Origin: Leptofilum sp050292445
GTDB lineage: Bacteria; Chloroflexota; Anaerolineae; Promineifilales; Promineifilaceae
Length of the DNA: 21,391 nt
NCBI GenBank assembly: GCA_050292445.1
Contig: JBNKLQ010000086.1
Coordinates: forward strand, 1-21,391
Direction of reading: 5' to 3'
The notes beneath the pieces were generated by a model. That model searched no databases. It saw nothing but the letters and a program-made list of their open reading frames with translations, and had not been told where the DNA came from. Position numbers and translations under genes: made by a program. Below, piece by piece: positions 1 through 6,353 of the stretch (its first letter is position 1; each line of letters opens with the position of its first letter).

Positions 1-823
1 GGTCCAGCCAGGTGAAGTAGCGCAGGTAGTTCAGCACATCGCCGTCATCGCTGTTGAGCCAGAACTGGTAGAAACGGTAAGGCGAGGTGCGGTCCGCCGC
101 CAGCCAGGCATTGGTGCCTGCCGACGTTTTGCCAAACTTGCTGCCATCCGCCTGAGTGATGAGCGGGAAGACAAGCGCATGCGCTTTTTCGCCCTTGGCC
201 CGACGAATCAGCTCCACGCCAGCCAGGATGTTGCCCCACTGGTCACTGCCACCCATTTGCAGGACACAATTTTCATGCTCAAACAAATGCATAAAGTCGT
301 ATGCTTGCAGCAGCATGTAGCTAAATTCGGTGTAGGAGATGCCGTCCTCGCGGGAGATGCGGGACTTGACCGAATCTTTGGCCATCATGTAGTTCACGGT
401 GAAATGTTTGCCCACATCACGCAAAAATTCCATCATGCTGAGCTTGCTGAGCCAGGTGGCGTTGTTGACGATGCGGGCTGGATTGCTTTTCACCTCAAAA
501 TCCAGAATGCCAGAGAGCTGCTGCTGAATGCGCTCCAGGTTGGCCTGTACTTCATCCAGGGTGAGGAGATTGCGCTCAGAGGAACGGCCGCTTGGATCGC
601 CAATCATGCCCGTGCCCCCACCCGCTAAGGCGATGGGCGTGTGACCATAGCGCTGCATCCGGGCCATGGCCATCATCGGTACCAGGTGGCCAATGTGCAG
701 GCTGTCGCCCGTCGGGTCGAAGCCGTTATAGAGGGTCACTTTCTCTTTGGCCAGCAGGTCGGGCACATTTTCGGTGTGGTCGTAGACAAATCCACGCCAG
801 CGGAGTTCTTCAATTGCATTCAT
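1..823 (-). CDS. tyrS: Tyrosyl-tRNA synthetase (partial, C-terminus beyond window)
   Basis: Class I aminoacyl-tRNA synthetase that charges tRNA-Tyr with tyrosine in the cytoplasm. Reading the minus strand from ATG at 823 gives 274 codons of open frame running off the left edge. The HIGH signature appears as GDSLHIGH about 40 residues in, followed by the GGGTGMIGDPSGRSSER stretch typical of TyrS. The GGSDQWGN tyrosine-pocket motif and a KFGKT version of the KMSKS loop (KFGKS class) come later. The start is supported by a GGAG Shine-Dalgarno about 9 bases upstream. The catalytic domain is complete enough to be certain; the S4 RNA-binding domain lies outside. It is preceded by a long leader with a tyrosine-rich leader peptide and a terminator, so expression is probably attenuated by charged tRNA-Tyr. 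Confidence 0.97.
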   Translation of the reverse strand, partial: MNAIEELRWRGFVYDHTENVPDLLAKEKVTLYNGFDPTGDSLHIGHLVPMMAMARMQRYGHTPIALAGGGTGMIGDPSGRSSERNLLTLDEVQANLERIQQQLSGILDFEVKSNPARIVNNATWLSKLSMMEFLRDVGKHFTVNYMMAKDSVKSRISREDGISYTEFSYMLLQAYDFMHLFEHENCVLQMGGSDQWGNILAGVELIRRAKGEKAHALVFPLITQADGSKFGKTSAGTNAWLAADRTSPYRFYQFWLNSDDGDVLNYLRYFTWLD

Positions 824-859
824 AAGGCCATCTCCTACTTAAAAAATCCGCAGATTTCG

Positions 860-900
860 CAGAGTACACAGATTTTCTCTAAATTGCTCTGTGTACTCTG
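860..900. repeat. 13-bp perfect inverted repeat in tyrS 5' UTR
   Basis: Arms 860-872 and 888-900 (CAGAGTACACAGA and its complement) flank a 15-base loop. It lies between the attenuator terminator and the tyrS start, so it would form a hairpin in the read-through mRNA. The arm resembles the stuttering 'cgcagagt' type repeat seen again at 2388-2479, so it may be an interspersed palindromic repeat and not a specific control element. Confidence 0.7.
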
Positions 901-910
901 TGGCAAAAAC

Positions 911-940
911 AAAAAAAGACGCGGTGGTTAGCCGCGTCTT
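911..940 (-). terminator. Intrinsic terminator upstream of tyrS (attenuator)
   Basis: On the minus strand a 9-bp perfect stem AAGACGCGG/CCGCGTCTT (940-932 with 924-916) closes a 7-base loop and is followed by a T-rich run (917-906, one G inside). It lies after the leader peptide stop (969) and before tyrS (823), where an attenuation terminator should sit. It could also stop read-through from the threonine-synthase gene. A mutually exclusive antiterminator was not convincing by eye; the only pairing I noted is GCCGC (1005-1001) with GCGGC (935-931) of the terminator 5' arm. Confidence 0.88.
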
Positions 941-968
941 GGGTGGTCTGGATAGTTTGGTTTAGTTG

Positions 969-1061
969 TCAGTGACAGGCAATTTTATCCTCACACGCCA
1001 GCGGCGTCTGTGTTATCAAGGTGTAGCTGCCATAATAATAGCTGAAAACGTTCGAGTTCAT
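969..1061 (-). CDS. Tyrosine-rich leader peptide of tyrS
   Basis: A 30-codon frame from ATG at 1061 to TGA at 971-969. Residues 6-13 read F-S-Y-Y-Y-G-S-Y: four tyrosine codons (TAT TAT TAT, then TAC two codons later) in a very short peptide. It sits between a promoter-like sequence and an intrinsic terminator, directly ahead of tyrosyl-tRNA synthetase. This arrangement matches ribosome-mediated attenuation: low charged tRNA-Tyr would stall the ribosome on the Tyr run and favour read-through into tyrS. The segment after the Tyr codons contains a hairpin ACGCC-GCT-GGCGT (1007-995) that could be the alternative structure affected by stalling. No Shine-Dalgarno is seen, and the start lies only 9 bases after the -10, so translation may be leaderless. 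Function is inferred from position and codon content; no homology is claimed. Confidence 0.8.
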   Translation of the reverse strand: MNSNVFSYYYGSYTLITQTPLACEDKIACH

Positions 1062-1070
1062 GATGCGCGT

Positions 1071-1099
1071 AGGTTAGCATGGGGTGGGGGATTCGTCAA
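1071..1099 (-). promoter_or_regulatory. Sigma70-type promoter of the tyrS leader
   Basis: Minus-strand -35 TTGACG (1099-1094) and -10 TAACCT (1076-1071) are separated by exactly 17 bases. The expected transcription start falls within two or three bases of the leader-peptide ATG at 1061. Confidence 0.65.
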
Positions 1100-1128
1100 G
1101 AATTGGGAGAAAGTAGAGGCGAGTAATA

Positions 1129-1182
1129 AGTGAAAAGTGATAAGTAAAAGAACAAGCCACTTTTCACTTTTTACTTTTCACT
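1129..1182. repeat. Stuttering inverted repeat after the threonine-synthase gene
   Basis: Blocks of AGTGAAAAGT (1129-1138) and its complement ACTTTTCACT (1173-1182) lie on either side of further AAGTAAAAG / CTTTTTACTT variants. It begins 5 bases after the upstream gene's stop codon and could fold as a transcript end. It lacks a clean T tract, and its low-complexity 'stutter' suggests an interspersed intergenic repeat. Confidence 0.6.
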
Positions 1183-1186
1183 AAAA

Positions 1187-2350
1187 TCATGTCAACAGCA
1201 TCCGGTGTTTCAACCCATTGCCTGTGTTGAAGATAAGCACGCGCTCGTTTGGGCTGATCCAATTTTGCGCAACCAAATCTTGCAGGGCAGCGACGGTGGC
1301 GGCGGCTTCCAGGGAGACAAACATACCTTCCTGTGAAGCGAGCTGTTTTTGGGCCTGGATAATACGGCCGTCTGACACCGCAACGGCCGTTCCCCCACTT
1401 TCTCGTAAAGCCCGCAGCATTAAACGGCCGCCAATCGCCGCCGGAACGCGCAAACCACCGGCCAGCGTGGCAGCGTTTTCCCAGGTGCCGGTGGCTTCGT
1501 CACCATCTTGGAACGCTTTCACCACCGGGGCGCAGCCTTCTGATTGGGCGGCAACCATGCGTGGGCGCTGGCTGCCAATCCAGCCCAGCTGCTCCATTTC
1601 ATCAAACGCTTTCCACATACCAATCAGACCGGTGCCGCCGCCTGTAGGGTAGATGATCACATCCGGTAGCTGCCAATCAAAGGCCGCAGCTAGTTCATAC
1701 CCCATGATTTTCTTGCCCTCGACGCGATACGGTTCTTTCAGCGTGGAGACATCAAACCAGCCCCCTTCGGCGGCGGCTTCGCCCGCTTCCCGCCCCGCGT
1801 CGTTGATGAGGCCGTTGACCAGGTGCAAATCTGCCCCACTCATTTGCACTTCCATAATGTTGATCAGTGGGGCATCACTGGGCATGTAAACATGGGCCGT
1901 GACGCCAGCACGGGCAGCATAAGCGGCCAGAGCGCCGCCCGCGTTGCCTGCCGTGGGGATGACAAACTCTTTTGCCCCCAACTCCAATGCCCGGCTAACG
2001 GCCGTTGCCAGCCCCAATGCCTTAAAGCTGCCGGTCGGGTTTTGCCTTTCATCCTTCATGTACAGTTGGTTGAGGCCCAATGTGTTGCCCAGATTACCTA
2101 ATTTGAGGATTGGCTTGCCCCCTTCGCCCAGCGTGATGCGGCAGTCGGGATCGCTGACGGGCAGTAACTCATGAAAACGCCACATGCTGGCCGGGCGGCG
2201 CATGATTTCATCACGGTCCAGTTCAGCGCGGGCCTTGTCTAGATCATAACGGGCCAACAGCGGCAGACCGGCGTCGCTCAGGCGGATGAGCTGATTGGCA
2301 TCGTATGTTTGCTGGGTGAGGGAACATTCGAGGTGGGTTAGGTAAGTCAT
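1187..2350 (-). CDS. thrC: Threonine-synthase-like PLP enzyme
   Basis: A 387-residue fold-type II PLP enzyme, the expected size for the archaeal/plant-like threonine synthase that converts O-phosphohomoserine to threonine. The Schiff-base lysine is in NPTGSFKALG (about residue 109), the phosphate-binding loop is TAGNAGGALAAYAA, and a GGGTGLIG glycine loop follows. The family usually starts with a small zinc ribbon with two CxxC pairs. Here residues 6-34 keep the shape (LECS...YDANQL...PLLARYDL), but only one Cys (Cys9) remains, so zinc binding is lost. No strong Shine-Dalgarno precedes the ATG at 2350. There is no other threonine-pathway gene nearby. Related PLP lyases (threonine dehydratase, cysteate synthase) are alternatives, but the N-terminal arm favours threonine synthase. 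Confidence 0.88.
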   Translation of the reverse strand: MTYLTHLECSLTQQTYDANQLIRLSDAGLPLLARYDLDKARAELDRDEIMRRPASMWRFHELLPVSDPDCRITLGEGGKPILKLGNLGNTLGLNQLYMKDERQNPTGSFKALGLATAVSRALELGAKEFVIPTAGNAGGALAAYAARAGVTAHVYMPSDAPLINIMEVQMSGADLHLVNGLINDAGREAGEAAAEGGWFDVSTLKEPYRVEGKKIMGYELAAAFDWQLPDVIIYPTGGGTGLIGMWKAFDEMEQLGWIGSQRPRMVAAQSEGCAPVVKAFQDGDEATGTWENAATLAGGLRVPAAIGGRLMLRALRESGGTAVAVSDGRIIQAQKQLASQEGMFVSLEAAATVAALQDLVAQNWISPNERVLIFNTGNGLKHRMLLT

Positions 2351-2387
2351 AGTTTGTCCGGGGGACCACAGGTTTGCTTATAAAAAA

Positions 2388-2479
2388 CGCAGAGTCGCAA
2401 AGTACGCGGAGTTTACTGCGTAGTAAAAAGTCTCAGCGTCCCTTCGACAGTACTCAGGACAAGCCTCTGCGACTCTGCG
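2388..2479. repeat. REP-like palindromic intergenic element
   Basis: The ends form a perfect 12-bp inverted repeat, CGCAGAGTCGCA (2388-2399) and TGCGACTCTGCG (2468-2479). The interior holds related 'acgcggag' and 'cgacagtactcaggac' pieces. It fills the gap between the response-regulator stop and the threonine-synthase start. Sequences of this style recur between genes in many environmental genomes and look like non-coding interspersed repeats. No ORF is credible here. Confidence 0.65.
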
Positions 2480-2507
2480 GTGAATTAATCTGTGGCTAGA
2501 AATTCGT

Positions 2508-2930
2508 TTAGATAAAGGTAGAGGTTTGGGAACCGGGCTGGGTGGGAACGGCCGTTTCCTCCCCATTCAAAAAAGTACGCAGCGTTTGCCGGATTTGGCG
2601 TAAATCGGCCGGTTTGCGCAAAAAGCCAGCACAGCCAACAGTGAGAGCGGCCGTTTCCACCTGAACAGAATCGTGGGCGGTTAGGGCCACAATGGGAATG
2701 TGCTGCAAGGCAGGATGCTGCTTAATCCGTCGCGTTAGGTCCAGGCCATTCATTTCCCCCGGTAGATGTAAATCCATGAGAATAAGATCCGGTTGGTGCG
2801 TAACGGCCGTTTCCCAACCTGCGACCGCATCAAGAGCGACCAACAGTTGATGTCCCTCAGCGGCGACAACGCGCTGCACCAGCAAAACGTTGTTTGGATT
2901 ATCTTCTACATACAGGATTTGTTTAGCCAT
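2508..2930 (-). CDS. Single-domain response regulator (CheY-like receiver)
   Basis: 140 residues comprising one receiver domain plus a short polar tail, with no output domain. The acidic pair is Glu9/Asp10 (LYVEDNPNN), the phospho-acceptor is Asp53 (LILMDLHLPG), with switch Thr84 (ALTAHD) and Lys106 (FLRKPAD). The ATG at 2930 is chosen over the upstream in-frame start at 2960 because a strong AAAGGAG precedes it at proper spacing and the receiver fold begins right there. It probably relays phosphate from a histidine kinase; the GAF kinase at 12722-13963 is a candidate but not adjacent. Its upstream region carries a conserved two-hairpin element that also precedes the REC-ATPase gene at 15947. 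Confidence 0.93.
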   Translation of the reverse strand: MAKQILYVEDNPNNVLLVQRVVAAEGHQLLVALDAVAGWETAVTHQPDLILMDLHLPGEMNGLDLTRRIKQHPALQHIPIVALTAHDSVQVETAALTVGCAGFLRKPADLRQIRQTLRTFLNGEETAVPTQPGSQTSTFI

Positions 2931-3034
2931 CTTGGTACTCCTTTGAGGAAAAAAGACCACAGAAACGTAGGCAATCTTGGATTGCCGGGCGCGGAGAACT
3001 ATTGGAGGGAAGTTGTGAAATCTGCGGTTTTAAG

Positions 3035-3178
3035 CAAATCACAAGAGAATTTCGAGTTAGAAAGCGTGGCATCTTGTGATTTACTTAAGTAAAAGCCAAA
3101 TTCGAATTTGGTTAAATTCAAAATCTATTTGGCTTTTACCTATAACGTGCCCAACATTATAAAGAAAGGTACTGGATA
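3035..3178 (-). promoter_or_regulatory. Two-hairpin leader element, copy 1 (upstream of response regulator)
   Basis: Bases 3035-3139 align without gaps over 105 positions, about 70% identical, to 15979-16083, which lies upstream of the other response-regulator gene. Hairpin 1 has arms GTAAAAGCCAAAT and complement (13 bp, 3079-3091 with 3127-3139). Hairpin 2 has arms AAATCACAAGA (3036-3046) and TCTTGTGATTT (3072-3082). Upstream on the minus strand lie a perfect TATAAT (3161-3156) and a TATCCAG box (3178-3172) also found near copy 2. No good -35 is visible. Transcription from that -10 would start a few bases before hairpin 1 and place both hairpins in the 5' leader of the gene starting at 2930. 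The rest of the 2961-3267 gap holds nothing else I can support. Confidence 0.6.
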
Positions 3179-3251
3179 GCGTAGCACGCCCTTTGTATTC
3201 AAGCTACAAATAGAAGCTATGCGGAATATAGATGTTGCCTATGGGCAAGGT

Positions 3252-3289
3252 GGAGATTGGTTAATCTTTAATCTCCAGTCTCCAATCTC
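3252..3289. repeat. GAGATTGG inverted repeat overlapping the transporter's stop
   Basis: GAGATTGG (3253-3260) and CCAATCTC (3282-3289) flank further 'aatctcc' units. The last seven codons of the transporter (M-R-L-E-T-G-D) are encoded by this stuttering sequence, suggesting that a repeat fused to or replaced the original gene end. There is no T tract, so a terminator role is uncertain. Confidence 0.55.
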
Positions 3290-4566
3290 ATTGATGCTGG
3301 GCGCATGCGCTGGATGACAATCCAGGCCAGCCCCATAAAAACGGCGCTGAACAGAAAGAGCCAGCGATAGTTACTGTCTAAACTGTCTACCACCACACCG
3401 CCTAATGTTGGTCCCAAAACGGCCGCTAGCTGCGATGAAAAGTAGTACAAACCGGTGTATGCACCAATGCGTCGCTCGTCGCCATGATCATACACTAGCG
3501 GCAGGCTGTTGACGTTAACACAGGACCAAAAGATGCCCGCCAACACCAGAATGGCAATGAAGGTCACGGCATTTTGAATAAGAAAATAACCAATAAGCAG
3601 CAGCAATGTTAGCCCGGTTAAGCCAATGCGGATGGCCTGGCGACGGCCGTATTTCGTACCAATTAATCCGGCTGGAACCGCAAACAAAATGAAGCTGATG
3701 GTGATCGACCCGGCATAAATGGAGGCGGTTCCCGGAGAAATATCCAGGGTGAAGACGGCAAAAGAGGAAAGCCCAGCTTCCAGCGCGTTAAACCCCATGA
3801 ACCAGAGCAAAATGCCCAACAGTACTAACAAACCACCCTTGTCGGGATTGCGCCAAACGGTTTGCAGGTTGGTCAGCACGCCAGGATCATCAGATTCTGC
3901 TTCAACGCTGATTTTTTCTGGCTCGCGCACGCCCAGCACAGCTACCAGCGCTGCAGCCAGCAGCAGAATGCCTCCGCCAATGAACGGTGCCATCCGCCCC
4001 AGCTCCGGGTCGATACCACTGAAATATTCAAACAAAGCCCCACCGCCAAAGAAGGCCAGCAGGCCACCCACACCGCCCATCAGGTTGATGATGCCGTTGG
4101 CCTTACTGCGATCATCTGGTTTATATAAATCGCCCAGCCAGGCAACGGTGGGTGAACGGAACAAAGCCATACCAAAGTTGGTGATGAGAATGAAGGCCGC
4201 GATGGCGACGGCCGTTTGGGCAAACGGTATCAGCGTAAACCCAACGAGGGCAATCGGCACCCCCAGCAGAATCCACGGCTTGCGCCGCCCAAAACGGTTC
4301 CAGGTGCGGTCGCTTTTGGCCCCTACCCACGGCTGCACAAACACATTGAGTAAGTTGTCCCAGGTCATGATGAAGAGGGCCAACGCCGGACCCAGGCCAA
4401 AGCCACGCACATCAGTTCCACCTTCAAAGGCGGGGTTGCCTGCCTGCAAAAAGATGGGAATGTACTGGTTAAAAATAGGCCAGATGATGCTAATGCCCAA
4501 AAAGCCAAAACCGACGATGATCGTTTTTTTATAGTTAAACGGCCGTTCTGCGGTAATCGTTGTCAT
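3268..4566 (-). CDS. MFS transporter, SLC45/sucrose-permease-like
   Basis: A 432-residue integral membrane protein with about 12 hydrophobic segments, the standard major facilitator size. The loop after segment 2 reads GAKSDRTWNRFGRRKPWIL, the form of the MFS loop typical of SLC45/plant sucrose-H+ symporters and related sugar carriers, so a di- or oligosaccharide substrate is likely but not shown. ATG at 4566 is chosen because AGGAAGG lies 6 bases upstream; the GTG at 4572 would sit on top of that site. The gene is divergent from a LysR regulator, which probably controls it. Its last codons fall in an intergenic-type repeat. Confidence 0.9.
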   Translation of the reverse strand: MTTITAERPFNYKKTIIVGFGFLGISIIWPIFNQYIPIFLQAGNPAFEGGTDVRGFGLGPALALFIMTWDNLLNVFVQPWVGAKSDRTWNRFGRRKPWILLGVPIALVGFTLIPFAQTAVAIAAFILITNFGMALFRSPTVAWLGDLYKPDDRSKANGIINLMGGVGGLLAFFGGGALFEYFSGIDPELGRMAPFIGGGILLLAAALVAVLGVREPEKISVEAESDDPGVLTNLQTVWRNPDKGGLLVLLGILLWFMGFNALEAGLSSFAVFTLDISPGTASIYAGSITISFILFAVPAGLIGTKYGRRQAIRIGLTGLTLLLLIGYFLIQNAVTFIAILVLAGIFWSCVNVNSLPLVYDHGDERRIGAYTGLYYFSSQLAAVLGPTLGGVVVDSLDSNYRWLFLFSAVFMGLAWIVIQRMRPASMRLETGD

Positions 4567-4689
4567 GTTCACCCTTCCTGAAATGATGAGATAACCGAAT
4601 CAGTGAGCAGAATGGTATACTACTTTTCAGCAAAACAAAACGTTGAATTTCGCATCACGTTTCACGCATCATTCAATTAGGTAAATTGC
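4567..4689. promoter_or_regulatory. Divergent promoter region (transporter / LysR regulator)
   Basis: A 123-base gap between divergent genes. A GTATAC palindrome at 4615-4620 offers -10-like hexamers on both strands (TATACT on plus, TAGTAT on minus). No clear -35 is seen. LysR proteins commonly bind such shared regions. This is a positional inference. Confidence 0.4.
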
Positions 4690-5568
4690 ATGGAAATCAG
4701 GCAAATCGAGGCTTTTCTGGCCGTCATTCAAGAGGGAAGTTTTACCAATGCAGCTGCACATCTTAATTTAACGCAGCCTTCGCTGAGTGCCCGCATTCAA
4801 CAGTTGGAGCAAAGCCTGGGTGGCGAACTGTTTTTCCGGGGGCAACGGCCGTTGGTGCTGACACCGTTGGGAGAACTGTTTCGCGATTATGCCGAACGGG
4901 CCTTAGCTATTTTGCAGGCAGGCCAGGAGGCGGTGCAGCGGGCACAGCAGGGGCAAATTGGCCGGGTGACGGTTTGCTGTCCCTTTTCCCTGGCGGCCTC
5001 GTTGATGCCAGAGGTGGTGAAGCAGTTTAGTCAAACGTATCCGCAGGCGGAGCTTTATTTGGAGACGGGGCATTCTGATTTTGCCATCGACCAACTGTTG
5101 GACGGCGTGGTAAATGTGGCGTTGGCGGCAGCATTTCCCCGCTATGCGGCGCAAACGCAAACGCTTTTACGGTTGCATGATGAAATGGTCGTTGCTGTGT
5201 CGCCCGCGCATGAGCTGGTGGGGGAAACTGCCGTATCCATCTCACAGCTTTGGCACTACCAGCCAATCATTATCCATTGGGGGCGAGCATTTGATGCCTA
5301 CATCGCCAGCCTGCGCCAGATGAGTGGCGCAGAAGGGGCTGCCGTGCGGGTGCCCCTGGCTGCTGCTCTGCCGATGGCCCGCCAGCCGCAAACCATCACC
5401 TTTTTACCACGTCGGGTAACGGCCGTTTTTGGCCTGGTTGAACTGCCTGTACCGAAATTTAAATTTGACTGGGATGCTATCGTCGCTACCCGCCCCGGCA
5501 GAACGTTGACGCCGCTGGAGCAAGCCTTTGTGGATATGGTAACGGCCGTTTGGCACCAATCATCTTAG
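4690..5568 (+). CDS. LysR-family transcriptional regulator
   Basis: 292 residues, usual for LysR regulators. Residues 1-60 form the winged helix-turn-helix: MEIRQIEAFLAVIQEGSF, then NAAAHLNLTQPSLSARIQQLE, ending with the LTPLGE wing. Residues about 90-290 form the periplasmic-binding-like effector domain, starting at GRVTVCCPFSLAASLMPEVV. It sits head to head with the MFS transporter gene, the classical layout for a LysR activator and its target. The effector cannot be read from sequence. Two copies of the ACGGCCGT palindrome fall in the last 150 bases. Confidence 0.94.
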   Translation: MEIRQIEAFLAVIQEGSFTNAAAHLNLTQPSLSARIQQLEQSLGGELFFRGQRPLVLTPLGELFRDYAERALAILQAGQEAVQRAQQGQIGRVTVCCPFSLAASLMPEVVKQFSQTYPQAELYLETGHSDFAIDQLLDGVVNVALAAAFPRYAAQTQTLLRLHDEMVVAVSPAHELVGETAVSISQLWHYQPIIIHWGRAFDAYIASLRQMSGAEGAAVRVPLAAALPMARQPQTITFLPRRVTAVFGLVELPVPKFKFDWDAIVATRPGRTLTPLEQAFVDMVTAVWHQSS

Positions 5569-5583
5569 CGAGCCTGAATTTTG

Positions 5584-5625
5584 TTGACAAGCGCGATCTT
5601 GAGCCTTACAATCTAGACAGTCTAG
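5584..5625 (+). promoter_or_regulatory. Promoter and operator palindrome of the toxin-antitoxin operon
   Basis: TTGACA (5584-5589) and TACAAT (5607-5612) are 17 bases apart, a near-consensus sigma70 promoter. Immediately downstream is CTAGAC-A-GTCTAG (5613-5625), a perfect 6-bp inverted repeat over the expected transcription start. This is where a Phd/YefM antitoxin would bind to repress its own operon. Confidence 0.75.
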
Positions 5626-5652
5626 CTAGTTGGTTTGGAAAAGGATTGAGAA

Positions 5653-5907
5653 ATGATCACGTCATGGCAATTGCAGGAAGCAAAAAATAAATTAAGTCAG
5701 TTAGTAGATGAGGCAATGAAAACTGGTCCGCAACTGATTACGCGGCGAGGTATCGAAGTTGCAATTGTTCTTTCTGTGGAAGAATATCGTCACTTAACGG
5801 CCTCAAAAGAAAAATTGTCAGAATTTTTTCGTCAGTCACCACTTGTAGATGTGGAGCTTGACCTAGAGCGAGATAAAAGCCCGGTAAGAGACGTTTTTGT
5901 GCCATGA
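5653..5907 (+). CDS. Type II antitoxin, Phd/YefM family
   Basis: 84 residues. The N-terminal half (ITSWQLQEAKNKLSQLVDEA, then TRRGIEVAIVLSVEEYRHL) matches the Phd/YefM DNA-binding fold, whose helix and strand elements bind the operator as a dimer. The C-terminal third (SEFFRQSPLVDVELDLERDK) is charged and probably disordered until it wraps the toxin. An AAGGA Shine-Dalgarno lies upstream. Its stop overlaps the toxin start in an ATGA arrangement, so the two are translationally coupled. The block is visibly more A+T-rich than its neighbours and has no ACGGCCGT palindromes, hinting at acquisition. Confidence 0.92.
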   Translation: MITSWQLQEAKNKLSQLVDEAMKTGPQLITRRGIEVAIVLSVEEYRHLTASKEKLSEFFRQSPLVDVELDLERDKSPVRDVFVP

Positions 5908-6338
5908 ATTATCTACTCGATACTTGTGTAATCTCTGAATTGGTTGCGAAGAAACCGGATTCTCAAGTCTTAGCCTGGATAGATGGTTTGGCCGATGAAC
6001 ACGTTTTTTTAAGCGTGTTAACGGTCGGCGAGATTCAGCGAGGTATTTCTAAGCTTCCAGATTCAAACCGAAGAACCACCTTAGTTAACTGGCTAGAAAC
6101 AGATTTGTTAGCTCGATTTAGTGGCAGATTATTAGATTTGGATGTGGCTGTTCTTTTAAAATGGGGTGAACTGACAGCACGGTTAGAGGGTGCCGGACGA
6201 CCACTACCCGCTGTTGATTCACTCTTTGCGGCGCAAGCGTTGACCTATCAGATGAATTTTGTGACGCGTAACACCAAAGATTTTATAGATACAGGTGTCA
6301 ATTTGGTAAACCCATGGCAAGCAGAAGAAACCGGCTAA
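5904..6338 (+). CDS. vapC: PIN-domain toxin ribonuclease (VapC/FitB-like)
   Basis: 144 residues, typical for a PIN toxin. Acidic metal-binding residues are present: Asp6 (YLLDTCVISEL), Glu43 (LTVGEIQRGI), Asp105 (AVDSLFAAQAL) and the FVTRNTKDF motif with Asn123/Asp126. The family cleaves RNA with Mg2+ or Mn2+ and is neutralised by the upstream antitoxin. The start overlaps the antitoxin stop by four bases (ATGA). The LPDSNRR insertion after GEI.RGI resembles the FitB branch. The exact RNA target cannot be inferred. It looks intact. Confidence 0.93.
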   Translation: MNYLLDTCVISELVAKKPDSQVLAWIDGLADEHVFLSVLTVGEIQRGISKLPDSNRRTTLVNWLETDLLARFSGRLLDLDVAVLLKWGELTARLEGAGRPLPAVDSLFAAQALTYQMNFVTRNTKDFIDTGVNLVNPWQAEETG

Positions 6339-6353
6339 AAAGTTGAATGTATT

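Noticed and set aside
840..1100. T-box riboswitch ahead of tyrS
   Set aside because: The terminator contains ACCGCG, recalling the T-box tail, but the full AGGGTGGNACCGCG block and a specifier stem were not found. The Tyr-rich leader ORF explains the region better.
2378..2566. 62-codon minus-strand frame over the gap at 2388-2479
   Set aside because: It runs through a palindromic repeat and the end of the receiver gene; no start signal or protein-like pattern.
3035..3139. Known c-di-GMP or other common riboswitch
   Set aside because: No GEMM-type CAGGGCAAACC core or other consensus I recognise is present on either strand.
3719..4534. 271-codon plus-strand open frame opposite the transporter gene
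   Set aside because: It is antisense to a clear MFS protein, with low-complexity Pro/Ser/Lys composition and no family signature.
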